64,000 bases of DNA, from assembly GCA_002373975.1 (NCBI GenBank), contig DFKZ01000036.1, positions 8,789 to 72,788 of the forward strand, in the 5' to 3' direction. The translations under genes were made by a program, and so were the position numbers. This stretch comes from Lachnospiraceae bacterium UBA3632. Lineage in GTDB: Bacteria > Bacillota > Clostridia > Lachnospirales > Lachnospiraceae. How positions within the stretch are numbered: position 1 is the first letter of the stretch; each line of letters opens with the position of its first letter. The notes beneath the pieces were generated by a model, which was not told where the DNA came from, ran no database searches, and worked only from the letters and a program-made list of their open reading frames with translations. Below are positions 9,256 to 18,020 of the stretch, piece after piece.

Positions 9256-10179
9256 TTACTTTCCGTTAGCCAGAGCGCACAGCTCGTCGAGCATCTTGGG
9301 AAGCTCTGTTCCCATATTCTCGTCCGAGAACTGGCAGGTTCCGACTTTGCGGTGTCCGCCGCCGCCATACTTGAGCATAAGGCTTCCCACATTAACGTTT
9401 GAAGTCTTGTTAAGCACGCTGTATCCCACTGCGGCGCTGCATCCCTTTCCGCCCTTTCCGCTTACGATCCATGCGGAAATATTCTGATCGGGATACATGG
9501 AATAGATCATGAAACGGTTGCCTGTATATATCGGGTCCACATCACGAAGATCCGTGATGATGACATTTCCTTCGGTATGGGTATGGGCCTTGACCATCTC
9601 CTTGAATTTGATGGTCTGCTCATTATAAACCTCTATACGCTCCTTGACATCGGGCATATTGAGTATCTCTTCGGTAGTATTCTTGCTGCATGCAACAAGA
9701 AGCTTTTCCATGAGCTGATAATTTGATACCGTGAACTGTCTCCAGCGTCCGAGACCGGTTCTGGGATCCATAAGGAATCCGATAAGGATCCATCCGGTAG
9801 GATTCATAACCTCATCGATGGTGAGATTTCCGGAGTCCACCTTATCAACAGCCTCCATAATGTCATCATACTGAGGGAAACGCTCTTTTCCGCCGTAATA
9901 CTCATAAATGATCCTTGCGCATGAAGGGGTCACACGGCTCTCGCCCTTATACTTGCCCTCAAGCTGCTGACGCTCAAATTCGCTTGAATGGTGATCGAAC
10001 CAGAGACCGCAGCCCTCAACGTAAGGAACGTTGGCAAGGCAGTCATCCTCGGTGATCTCCACAAGACCATCCTGAAGATCCTTGGGATGCGCAAATTTCC
10101 AATTATCGATAATGCCTGCTTCAAGAAGCAGTGCGCCGCATACAAGCCCGTCAAAATCTGAACGTGTTACAAGTCTCAC
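9256..10179 (-). CDS. DHH-family phosphoesterase
   Basis: A 307-aa cytoplasmic hydrolase with the DHH metal site: an N-terminal SDFDGLVCG motif (about residues 6-15), a central FDHHSSE, and a C-terminal DHHA1 glycine motif GGGGHRKVGTC. These proteins cleave phosphodiester or phosphoanhydride bonds (exopolyphosphatase, oligoribonuclease or cyclic dinucleotide phosphodiesterase), and the exact substrate is not evident. I chose the GTG at 10177-10179 as start, because AAAGGAG lies 8 nt upstream and the protein then begins MRLVTRSDFDG as in relatives. An in-frame GTG 18 nt upstream overlaps that ribosome binding site. It is separate from the NrnA-type DHH protein at 51297-52256. Confidence 0.85.
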   Translation of the reverse strand: MRLVTRSDFDGLVCGALLLEAGIIDNWKFAHPKDLQDGLVEITEDDCLANVPYVEGCGLWFDHHSSEFERQQLEGKYKGESRVTPSCARIIYEYYGGKERFPQYDDIMEAVDKVDSGNLTIDEVMNPTGWILIGFLMDPRTGLGRWRQFTVSNYQLMEKLLVACSKNTTEEILNMPDVKERIEVYNEQTIKFKEMVKAHTHTEGNVIITDLRDVDPIYTGNRFMIYSMYPDQNISAWIVSGKGGKGCSAAVGYSVLNKTSNVNVGSLMLKYGGGGHRKVGTCQFSDENMGTELPKMLDELCALANGK

Positions 10180-10331
10180 TTTTATATCTCCTTTCACATA
10201 TGCCGTTTACACGACATACCGCTCTGACTTAGAGATCCCAAAAGGGGTCTCAACTTTAGATATTTTAACACATTTTACCGTAATATACCATCATTTATTA
10301 AATGATAACTTAATTTATTTTTTCAAGTATT

Positions 10332-11945
10332 TCATTCAAACCTGAAATAGTCAAAGCATCCGTATCCCCCTTCTTTTCCCGAGACGTTACGAACATATAT
10401 CCCGCACTTTGCTCCCACCCATCTTCCGGCCCTCGACTCAAAATCCAGCACCTCTTCGTAAGAATCCCCGTCAAGACTGTAGGAGAACGTAACATCTTCC
10501 CTCGGGATAGGAAACGAATAATCCCCGTCATTATTGTTTTCAATTGAAATAACGCGCGTTACGTTAATTGAAAACCATATCTTTTTCACCTTTTCAATTC
10601 CGGCCGCAAATAAATGAATATCTCTCACGGTATCCCGGGCATAGGCTTTTTCCTTTTCGAACCTCTGCTCTCCGGATACGGTCCTTAACAAAAAGCCGTC
10701 TTTTGTTTTAAGTATCCCCAATGCGCCGTACCTCTCCGCCATATTGACAATACCGGCCTCATCTCCGGTTTTCATGTCTTTTAGATATAGGCAGGTATTA
10801 ACGGTATACTCGGGGAGCGGCCACTTTTGAAGGAGCAGATTGGGCTGATCTGAAATGGAAGCCTCAGCCGGCACCGATCTTAACCTTATCATCGACTTTT
10901 CCGGCACGCACTCGATCCATTCGGGACTGTGATCCGCATTCCACTGCCACTGAAGCGATAGCTTTGATGAGTCGAATTCATCCGATGAATCGGGGCAGAA
11001 AGGAGCCCCCTGCTCCTCCGTCCCTGCTATGGCAGGCTTGGCATATTGCTCCACAGGCTTTCCGCAGGTCTCATTCGGTCCGGCTTCCCCGATCACAGGC
11101 CAGTCATCTTCCCAGCGCATTGGCTGTAAGTGTACTATCCTCCCGGCAGCATATATATCCTGAAAGTGAATAAACCAGTCTTCCCCTTCACCGATGCGGA
11201 TCCACGCTCCCTGATGTGGACCGTTCACATCCGTATCCTTCTGCTCCATCACCCTTCGATACTCATAGGGGCCGTAAATATTTCTCGATCGCAGCACTGT
11301 CTGCCAGCCCTGTTTTACTCCTCCGGCAGGGGCAAATATATAATACCAGCCGTTATTTTTATATAGCTTTGGTCCTTCGATAGTGTGATTATTATTGGCT
11401 TCCCCGTCAAATATCATTACGGGATCGCCCGTTATTTTATTAAAATCTTCACTCATGGGAACTATCTGGAGTCTGCTCTTAAATCCGATCCTGCTCTTTG
11501 CAAAAGCATTCACCATATAGCATTTACCGTCATCATCTATAAAGGGGCAGGGGTCTATCCATCCGGCCCCTTCGTAGACACATACAGGGTCCGACCACTC
11601 TCCGGCGGGATCCTTTGCCTTAACATAGAATATACCTTCATCCGGCATCGGAAAGAAAATATAAAACTCTCCGTAAAAATATCTTATGGCCGGGGCCCAC
11701 ACACCGCATCCGTGCCTGGGCTTATCATATCCTGCGTATGGAATGTTTTCCAGCGCATAGCCTATGAGCTCCCAGTTGACCAGATCCCTTGAATGAAGAA
11801 CAGGCAGCCCCGGCGTGTTGCAGAAGCTGCTTGCTGTCATATAAAAATCATTTCCGACCCTGACAGCGTCAGGATCGGAATAATCTAAATACAATATAGG
11901 ATTTGTATACGTACCGTTTCCGTTATCGGAAATCCACTTTTCCAT
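10332..11945 (-). CDS. Glycoside hydrolase family 43 (beta-xylosidase or arabinofuranosidase type)
   Basis: A 537-aa protein with an N-terminal five-bladed propeller and a C-terminal beta-sandwich (about 330-537) of the kind fused to GH43 xylosidases. The GH43 catalytic triad can be placed: base D24 (YSDPDAV), pKa modulator D131 (GWIDPCPF) and general acid E190 (HTIEGPKLY). There is no signal peptide, so it should act inside the cell on imported xylo- or arabino-oligosaccharides. The ATG has AAAGGAT 6 nt upstream. It lies alone between a DHH gene and an alcohol dehydrogenase, with no sugar transporter nearby. Substrate within GH43 is not decided. Confidence 0.88.
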   Translation of the reverse strand: MEKWISDNGNGTYTNPILYLDYSDPDAVRVGNDFYMTASSFCNTPGLPVLHSRDLVNWELIGYALENIPYAGYDKPRHGCGVWAPAIRYFYGEFYIFFPMPDEGIFYVKAKDPAGEWSDPVCVYEGAGWIDPCPFIDDDGKCYMVNAFAKSRIGFKSRLQIVPMSEDFNKITGDPVMIFDGEANNNHTIEGPKLYKNNGWYYIFAPAGGVKQGWQTVLRSRNIYGPYEYRRVMEQKDTDVNGPHQGAWIRIGEGEDWFIHFQDIYAAGRIVHLQPMRWEDDWPVIGEAGPNETCGKPVEQYAKPAIAGTEEQGAPFCPDSSDEFDSSKLSLQWQWNADHSPEWIECVPEKSMIRLRSVPAEASISDQPNLLLQKWPLPEYTVNTCLYLKDMKTGDEAGIVNMAERYGALGILKTKDGFLLRTVSGEQRFEKEKAYARDTVRDIHLFAAGIEKVKKIWFSINVTRVISIENNNDGDYSFPIPREDVTFSYSLDGDSYEEVLDFESRAGRWVGAKCGIYVRNVSGKEGGYGCFDYFRFE

Positions 11946-12013
11946 GATGTATCCTTTTAATTACATTTGTTATTCTTTTGTATAAAACAATATACCGGCG
12001 ATAGTATCAGGCC

Positions 12014-13198
12014 TTACAGAGTTGCATGAGCTGCAATCTTAAGTATCTCCTTCACATCGTCGGATGAGAGCTGTACAAACCCTCCGGTGCGCCCGGTCTC
12101 ACCCAGTCCGAACTTCTCAACGAGCACGGGGATATCTTCCTCTTTTGCACCGATCTCGCTGAAGTTGATAGGCATTCCTATATCGTGAAGGAATCTTCTG
12201 AAGGCTTTTATTCCCTCAAGTGCTGTATTCTCGGGATTATTTTCATCCATCGCTACCCCGAACACTCTCACAGCCATATTTGCGAATCTGTTCACATCAT
12301 GCTTCATGACATATTCCATCCACGAAGGCATTACCACCGCAAGTCCGGCACCGTGAGCACAGTCATAAAGCCCCGAGAGCTCATGCTCTATACCGTGGCT
12401 GTTCCAGTCCTGTTCACGGCCCACACCGCAGATATTGGTATGAGCAACTGTTCCTGCCCACATTATATTTGCTCTTGCATCATAATTGTTGGGGTCTTTA
12501 ATAACACGGGGAGTCTCATTGACCATAGTAAGGAGCACCGCCTCGCACAGCCTGTCGGTGATCTCCACCTCCGGTGTGTTGGTAAAATACCTCTCGAACA
12601 CGTGAGCCATTATGTCCGTGGCACCACATGCGGTCTGGTAAGCGGGGAGCGTACAGGTAAGCTCCGGATTCATTATCGAAAACTTGGGGCGAAGAAGAGT
12701 GCTTCCGGTGCCTCTCTTCCACATTCCGTCCTCTTTTGTGATGACCGAATCGCCCGAGCCTTCACTTCCGGCAGCCGCTATTGTAAGGACTGTCCCCACC
12801 GGCAGAGCTGCCTCGGGAACTGCCTTTCCCGAATAGAAATCCCAGAAATCTCCCTTATACGGCACACCGATGGCTATGGCCTTTGCGCTGTCTATAACCG
12901 ATCCGCCGCCCACTGCGAGGATCAGATCAACTCCCTCTTTCCTGCAAAGCTCTATTCCCTCATAAACCTTGGTATCTCTCGGATTGGGATGCACTCCGCC
13001 GAGAAGCACGTAGGGAATGCCTTCCTTTTCAAGGGAAGCCTTGATCCTGTCAAGCAATCCGCTCCTTACCACCGAACCGGATCCGAAATGTACAAGTACT
13101 TTATGTCCGCCGTATTTTTTTACATATATTCCGCATCCGTTCTCTCTGCCTTTCCCGAACACAAATTCTGTAGGACTGTGAAAATTAAAATTCTCCAT
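12014..13198 (-). CDS. Iron-containing alcohol dehydrogenase (butanol dehydrogenase type)
   Basis: A 394-aa NAD(P)H-dependent oxidoreductase of the group III Fe-ADH family. The nucleotide-binding GGGSVIDSAK motif is at 97-106, and the metal ligands can be assigned as D195, H199, H268 and H282 (GATDIMAHVFE and SHGIEHELSGLYDCAHG). It is close in layout to YqhD/BdhA enzymes that reduce aldehydes at the end of fermentation. The start has AAAGGGC 6 nt upstream. The neighbours do not define a pathway. The physiological substrate (butyraldehyde, acetaldehyde, or a toxic aldehyde) is not shown by sequence. Confidence 0.9.
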   Translation of the reverse strand: MENFNFHSPTEFVFGKGRENGCGIYVKKYGGHKVLVHFGSGSVVRSGLLDRIKASLEKEGIPYVLLGGVHPNPRDTKVYEGIELCRKEGVDLILAVGGGSVIDSAKAIAIGVPYKGDFWDFYSGKAVPEAALPVGTVLTIAAAGSEGSGDSVITKEDGMWKRGTGSTLLRPKFSIMNPELTCTLPAYQTACGATDIMAHVFERYFTNTPEVEITDRLCEAVLLTMVNETPRVIKDPNNYDARANIMWAGTVAHTNICGVGREQDWNSHGIEHELSGLYDCAHGAGLAVVMPSWMEYVMKHDVNRFANMAVRVFGVAMDENNPENTALEGIKAFRRFLHDIGMPINFSEIGAKEEDIPVLVEKFGLGETGRTGGFVQLSSDDVKEILKIAAHATL

Positions 13199-13268
13199 GT
13201 TGTGCCCTTTCTTTATGCTGAACTCTTTTGCTGCTGTTTTTTTTATAGGATCCTGTTTTCACGTATTA

Positions 13269-15191
13269 TTAACTTTTTTCAGCCTTTTCAAAGAATTCCG
13301 TCAGCTTTTCCGCCGGGATCGGCTTTGAGTATTTATAACCCTGCAGATACTTTGCGCTCATATCGATGCAGCGCATTTCATCACTGTCATCCTCTATGCC
13401 CTCATACAGTACCGCGTATTGCACCTCGTTAAACATCCTGGCAAGATTTGATACTATCGTGCGAAACTTCTCATTATTTCCGGAAGCGATAACAAGCGAT
13501 CTGTCAAACTTTACAATATCAAAGGGAAGCTCCATGATCCTCTCAAAGTTGGAATACCCGGTTCCGAAATCATCAAGGTAGAATTTGATCCCGCTGCCTT
13601 TAAGCTCCTCGATCTTTTCCTTCATGACCTCAAAGTCGCTCTCATTTTGAGATTCCGTAAGCTCGATGGCTATCTTTCCGTAATCTATCCCGGAATCACC
13701 TATTATCTTCTGCACCATTTCGGTGAAGGATTCCTCCCTCAGGTCATAAACCGAGAAATTCACTGATATTCTTTTAAAGTCATACCCGTTTTCGGTAAGC
13801 TCTTTAACCTTGTCGCAGGTCTTGGCCAGAATTATCTTTGTAAGGGGATATATATATCCGTTTTTCTCAGCTATGGGAATAAAGACATCCGGAAATACTA
13901 TTCCGATATAGGGAAGATCTATTCTCATAAGCGCCTCGGCCGTATCGAATCTTCCCGATTTTATATTATAAACGGGCTGGCAGTACAGCTTGACTCTCGG
14001 GTCCCGGAGATCTTCCTTTTCGGCGATATCTGAAAGCTCATTGACAATATATTTATAATTCATATAGTCATCCACTTCGCGGTTTGTCACCTTTACAAAG
14101 GAATTCTCCTCAATACGGCTGTGCATAAAGCGGACAAAGCCTACATAATCGTTCTCTTCGCTTAGCTTTTCATAGGAATCGAAAAAGACGATCTTATAAT
14201 CTACCTTGAGTATCGGATACACTTTATTGAACTCAGCAAGCATGCTGCGGCCGCTTTCCTCGTAATCCGGGTCCTTTGCCTTGTCCACCACAAGTATCAT
14301 GTGGCCGCCGGAAATTTGGAAAAGCATGGGTGATCTGAAGAATTTGACCATGAACCTTCTGACCTGATTCTGGATCTCCTTGGGATACTTGCGCCCTTTC
14401 CCTTCGAAATCATGCATATACAGGCTCATAAAGTACAGATCCCTTTTCCTGGCGCTGCTTATGTACACCAGGTCTTCAAAAGCACTTTCGCTGACAGATC
14501 CGGTCTCTATGTCATAGGGGTTGGAGTGGATCAGATATAAGAGCGCATATATAGGAAACATGAATGTTGCAACAGTAAATGAAGACTGTCCGTGAATCTG
14601 CTGGACTATGATTATGAGCACAGAGACTCCTATTGTCTCGATAACGCCTCTGAGCACCTGCTTGTACACCCTGTTCCTGTACTTGAAGATCATTACGATC
14701 AAAAGGCTCAAAAAGTGTACATACCCAATAAGGAATACCGGAAATCCGGTATGGACGGAGTTATCCTCCCTAATATAGAACCCGGTACGGGTAATTAACG
14801 TGAATATCTCCAGGAAAAGAATGACAAAATAGCCTATAACTCCGGCTCTGATAAACCGCCTGTCGCTTTTCCTTTCCACATGTACCGATGCCCTCAGATA
14901 GAGTACATAAAGCCACAGATTGGTAAACAGGCACATATGAAAGATGAACCTGAAAATATAGATTATGATGTTGGGGATCTCTCCGATCCGGTTCATGGAA
15001 ACGTGATACAGAATATCTGAAGCTGCGGCAGCAAACAGAAGATAGATCATTGCGCGCAGAAAAAAGAAGCTCTTCGTCCGGTTGATATATGCTCTCCAGA
15101 TCAGAATGAGGAAGACAAAGCACATACCCATGACGAGAACGTCAGCTGCAGGTGTGTAATTCTCATAATACGAAACAACCCGTGTGGCCAT
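13269..15191 (-). CDS. Membrane c-di-GMP phosphodiesterase, EAL domain with degenerate GGDEF
   Basis: A 640-aa protein with about seven N-terminal transmembrane helices (residues 15-225), a degenerate GGDEF-like domain (the motif place reads SGGHM, about 300-345) and a C-terminal EAL domain (about 390-635). Key EAL residues are kept: EALMR, the Asn of NFSV, IELTES, DDFGTGYSN, the Lys of VKFDRS, EGIED and QGY. So it should hydrolyse c-di-GMP at the membrane, with the GGDEF relic as a possible GTP or regulatory site. Its build matches the second EAL protein at 61048-62991. The ligand of the membrane sensor is unknown. Confidence 0.85.
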   Translation of the reverse strand: MATRVVSYYENYTPAADVLVMGMCFVFLILIWRAYINRTKSFFFLRAMIYLLFAAAASDILYHVSMNRIGEIPNIIIYIFRFIFHMCLFTNLWLYVLYLRASVHVERKSDRRFIRAGVIGYFVILFLEIFTLITRTGFYIREDNSVHTGFPVFLIGYVHFLSLLIVMIFKYRNRVYKQVLRGVIETIGVSVLIIIVQQIHGQSSFTVATFMFPIYALLYLIHSNPYDIETGSVSESAFEDLVYISSARKRDLYFMSLYMHDFEGKGRKYPKEIQNQVRRFMVKFFRSPMLFQISGGHMILVVDKAKDPDYEESGRSMLAEFNKVYPILKVDYKIVFFDSYEKLSEENDYVGFVRFMHSRIEENSFVKVTNREVDDYMNYKYIVNELSDIAEKEDLRDPRVKLYCQPVYNIKSGRFDTAEALMRIDLPYIGIVFPDVFIPIAEKNGYIYPLTKIILAKTCDKVKELTENGYDFKRISVNFSVYDLREESFTEMVQKIIGDSGIDYGKIAIELTESQNESDFEVMKEKIEELKGSGIKFYLDDFGTGYSNFERIMELPFDIVKFDRSLVIASGNNEKFRTIVSNLARMFNEVQYAVLYEGIEDDSDEMRCIDMSAKYLQGYKYSKPIPAEKLTEFFEKAEKS

Positions 15192-15315
15192 ATTTTATAC
15201 CCCAAAAACCTGCATATACCACCAACAAGTATTAACAATACAATACCACATAAATTGGTTTTCGGGCAAGCAAAACCAGACATGAAACAGCACGAAACAA
15301 GTCTGCCGTTCTTCA

Positions 15316-15813
15316 CTAAAGCCTGGAGTCCTCCTCCTGAACCGCAAGCACGATATCTTCAAACGATATCGGAGTATAGTCTATCCTCTCTACACATACG
15401 CAGTAGCTCCTGGCGCTCACCGTCCTTATCTGTGGATTATTGTGAGTATGTCCATGTATATTGGCATAAGGAGTATTTATGCTCACATACATGGGCTCAT
15501 GTGAGATCATCCAGAAGTCCTCGTATATGATGGGTTTGTCGAAGCATTCTTCAAAGCCTGCCCTGCGGTATTCCTCGTTTGACAGTATATCGTGATTTCC
15601 CTTTATCAGATACTTCTTTCCCTTAAGCCGGCTGATATATTCCACATTTCCGATATCTCCGGCCACATACACCTCATCATCCTCTTCCACTGTGCTGTTC
15701 CAGTTTGCGACTATCGCCTCATTCATGGCCTGCACGGTATCAAAAGGTCTGTTTTCATAACGCCTGATATTATCGTCATCAAAGTGCATATCCGCTATAA
15801 AATAAACCGCCAT
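15316..15813 (-). CDS. Small metallophosphoesterase
   Basis: A 165-aa calcineurin-like phosphoesterase. The metal-binding signature blocks are in order: DMHFDDDNI (about 8-16), GDIGNVE, GNHD and GHTHNNP. Such small cytosolic enzymes hydrolyse phosphodiesters or phosphomonoesters; no substrate can be assigned. The ATG at 15813 has GAAGGAG 9 nt upstream, which overlaps the end of hemZ, so the two genes are coupled. A missing classic GDxxD block (GDIGN here) is a variation seen in this subgroup. Confidence 0.8.
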   Translation of the reverse strand: MAVYFIADMHFDDDNIRRYENRPFDTVQAMNEAIVANWNSTVEEDDEVYVAGDIGNVEYISRLKGKKYLIKGNHDILSNEEYRRAGFEECFDKPIIYEDFWMISHEPMYVSINTPYANIHGHTHNNPQIRTVSARSYCVCVERIDYTPISFEDIVLAVQEEDSRL

Positions 15814-15814
15814 A

Positions 15815-17338
15815 TCAGAATAGCTCCTTCTTTTTCTCTATCATCGCATCTATCTTATCGCAGTACATCATTACTTCCTTCACGTTTTCGCAGCGCTCGA
15901 TGCGGGAAATCCTGCCGTCCTCATAATACACCCTCTTGGAAACGCATCCTGCACCGCAGGCAGTGATGGACTGAAGTTCCTCCATGATAAGAATATTGTA
16001 TATCCCGTACTTTCCGGGAGCTGCAAATCCCACGTTTTCGAGGTTTCCGCTCATATTCTTCTGCCTGTACAGATAGTAAGGGATAAGCCCCATTTCGGCA
16101 GCACCTGCTGATGCGATCTTCATCACCTCATCGGAATTCTTAAGAGCCTCTTTTCCGTTTTCCTCTATCCACTTTGAGAGTGCGGATGCCCTCTTGATCG
16201 CAAGGGAATGAACCGTCAGTGAATCGGGGCGAAGCTCCGAGATCTTTTCTATCGTGCGCCTTACTTCCTCCTCTCCCTCTCCGGGAAGGCCGAGTATAAT
16301 ATCCATGTTTATATTCTCAAAGCCCAGCTCTCTGGCAACGGGCCATATTTCAAGCACCTGCTTTACGCTTGCCTTACGTCCGATGATATCAAGGGTCTCC
16401 TGACAAAATGTCTGTGGATTTATCGATATTCTCGTGACATTATGCTTTTTTAACACCTCGAGCTTTTCTCTCGTGATGGAATCGGCTCTTCCGGCTTCCA
16501 CCGTAAATTCCTTCACTTTGCCAAGGTCAAAAAGCTCATGAAGCGAAGAAAGAAGCCTGTCCAGCTGCTCCGGTTCCAGTGTAGTGGGTGTTCCGCCGCC
16601 TATGTACAAAGTGTCCGGCATTCTGCCCTTTTTCATCTCAGAAACGGCTCCCAGCTCCTTTATAAGGCAGTCAAGATACCTGTCCACTTCTTTTCTGAAC
16701 CCCGCTATGGGATATGATGTAAATGAGCAGTAAAGGCAGGTGGTGGGACAAAAAGGAATGCCGATATACAGGCTGTATCCCTCGGACAGGTCCAGGCCCT
16801 TTAGTATTTCCCGCTCCCTCTGTGCTATCTCGGTGGCAAGGACTGCCTTTTCGCGTGAAGTCCTTCTTTCACTGACATAATAATCTATTATCTCCTCCGG
16901 GGATTGCCCGGCTTCCAGCCGCTGATAGGCAAGCTTTGTGGGCCTTACTCCGTTTAATGTACCCCACGGAAGAGTCTTTCCGGTTCTTTTGCAAAGTTCG
17001 TCATAGAGCCAGTTTCCGAAGCCTTCCTTGAGGTCTGCCCCCAGCCCGCCGGGGTATCTGATATTTTCCCTGTCGGTGTGACCGTTCTTAGCATCTGCGG
17101 ATGCTCCGTCTGCCTCTTGCCCTGCGGATCCGTTAAAACACACTTCAACCGGTGCATTATCACCTTCCTCAAATATAAGCTCAGCAAAAAAGCCGATCTT
17201 CTCGGCTTCTTTTATTATCTGTTCCCTGCATCCCGGAAAAACAAGCTGCCAGCTGCTTTCAGGGTAAAAAGACTGAAAAAGCGCCAGCAGATCGTATCCG
17301 TATTTCTCATGGTTTATCTTTATATAATTAACTTCCAT
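15815..17338 (-). CDS. hemZ: HemZ-like radical SAM coproporphyrinogen dehydrogenase
   Basis: A 507-aa radical SAM protein. It has an N-terminal extension typical of HemZ (about 1-165), a radical SAM core with IPFCPTTCLYCSF (C-x3-C-x2-C for the 4Fe-4S cluster, about residues 192-204), the glycine motif GGGTPTT, and a HemN-like C-terminal domain. The family name is coproporphyrinogen dehydrogenase, but its role in organisms without a haem pathway is uncertain. The gene is downstream of the MBL hydrolase (9-nt gap) and coupled to the phosphoesterase. No other haem gene is in the window. Confidence 0.85.
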   Translation of the reverse strand: MEVNYIKINHEKYGYDLLALFQSFYPESSWQLVFPGCREQIIKEAEKIGFFAELIFEEGDNAPVEVCFNGSAGQEADGASADAKNGHTDRENIRYPGGLGADLKEGFGNWLYDELCKRTGKTLPWGTLNGVRPTKLAYQRLEAGQSPEEIIDYYVSERRTSREKAVLATEIAQREREILKGLDLSEGYSLYIGIPFCPTTCLYCSFTSYPIAGFRKEVDRYLDCLIKELGAVSEMKKGRMPDTLYIGGGTPTTLEPEQLDRLLSSLHELFDLGKVKEFTVEAGRADSITREKLEVLKKHNVTRISINPQTFCQETLDIIGRKASVKQVLEIWPVARELGFENINMDIILGLPGEGEEEVRRTIEKISELRPDSLTVHSLAIKRASALSKWIEENGKEALKNSDEVMKIASAGAAEMGLIPYYLYRQKNMSGNLENVGFAAPGKYGIYNILIMEELQSITACGAGCVSKRVYYEDGRISRIERCENVKEVMMYCDKIDAMIEKKKELF

Positions 17339-17347
17339 CCCGTTTTC

Positions 17348-17986
17348 CTAAAACTCATTCACAAATGGGTTATATTTCTTTTCATGACCGATGGTCGTTT
17401 CGTCCCCATGGCCCGGATAAACCTTGGTATCATCCGGAAGCACAAAAAGCTTTTCCCGTATGGATCTTTCCAAAGTCGCACCGCTTCCCGTGGGCAGATC
17501 GGTCCTTCCCACCGATTCAAAAAAGAGAGTATCGCCGGAAATAAGAAATCCTGCTTCGGGAATGTAGAAGCAGCAGCTTCCCACGGTATGACCCGGAGTG
17601 GCGATCACTTTGATCTTAATGCCCTCTATCTCTATCTCCTCGCCATCCTTCAAAAAAGCGTTTGCTTTAACCGTAGCGGCTCTTCCGGCCATGGCAGAGG
17701 AATTGAGAGCGCTGTCCGATAAAAGCTCTTCCTCCGCATCCAGGGCGTAGATCTTTGCACTTGTGGCGCTCCTTAACTGGCTTGCGCCCCAGATATGATC
17801 GAAATGCCCATGGGTCAAAAGAAGCGCGGACACTTCAAATCCGTTCTTTTTGAGGGAATCCGCCATTCCTTTTCCGTTGTCCGGCGCATCTATCACGATG
17901 CATTTATCGCTGCCTTCGCGGTATATAAAATATGCATTTGTGGCACAAACGCCGATGACCATGCGCCCGATCTTTATATCTGACAT
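17348..17986 (-). CDS. MBL-fold metallo-hydrolase (glyoxalase II-like)
   Basis: A 212-aa metallo-beta-lactamase-fold protein with the di-metal motif THGHFDHIWG, then GHTVGS and a later PGHGDETTIG block. It resembles short glyoxalase-II-type hydrolases acting on thioesters, although the exact substrate is unknown. Start choice: the ATG at 17984-17986 has GATGAGGTG 4-5 nt upstream and gives MSDIKIGRMV, whereas an upstream in-frame start would overlap rel. Just before the ribosome binding site is a short hairpin (GCCC-GCA-GGGC), a leader type also found before three other genes here. It lies between rel and hemZ, in the usual clostridial rel-MBL-hemZ order. Confidence 0.87.
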   Translation of the reverse strand: MSDIKIGRMVIGVCATNAYFIYREGSDKCIVIDAPDNGKGMADSLKKNGFEVSALLLTHGHFDHIWGASQLRSATSAKIYALDAEEELLSDSALNSSAMAGRAATVKANAFLKDGEEIEIEGIKIKVIATPGHTVGSCCFYIPEAGFLISGDTLFFESVGRTDLPTGSGATLERSIREKLFVLPDDTKVYPGHGDETTIGHEKKYNPFVNEF

Positions 17987-18011
17987 ATACACCTCATCTG
18001 CCCTGCGGGCA
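17987..18011 (-). promoter_or_regulatory. Hairpin plus GATGAGGTG leader before the MBL hydrolase
   Basis: Minus strand: TGCCC-GCA-GGGCA (5-bp stem, 3-nt loop), then GATGAGGTGTAT and the start. It matches the leaders at 41294-41320, 52257-52288 and 58169-58196. Confidence 0.5.
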
Positions 18012-18020
18012 TATTTATGC

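Noticed and set aside
13199..13268. A terminator between the alcohol dehydrogenase and the EAL gene
   Set aside because: There is a T-rich stretch, but no stem could be found in either direction.
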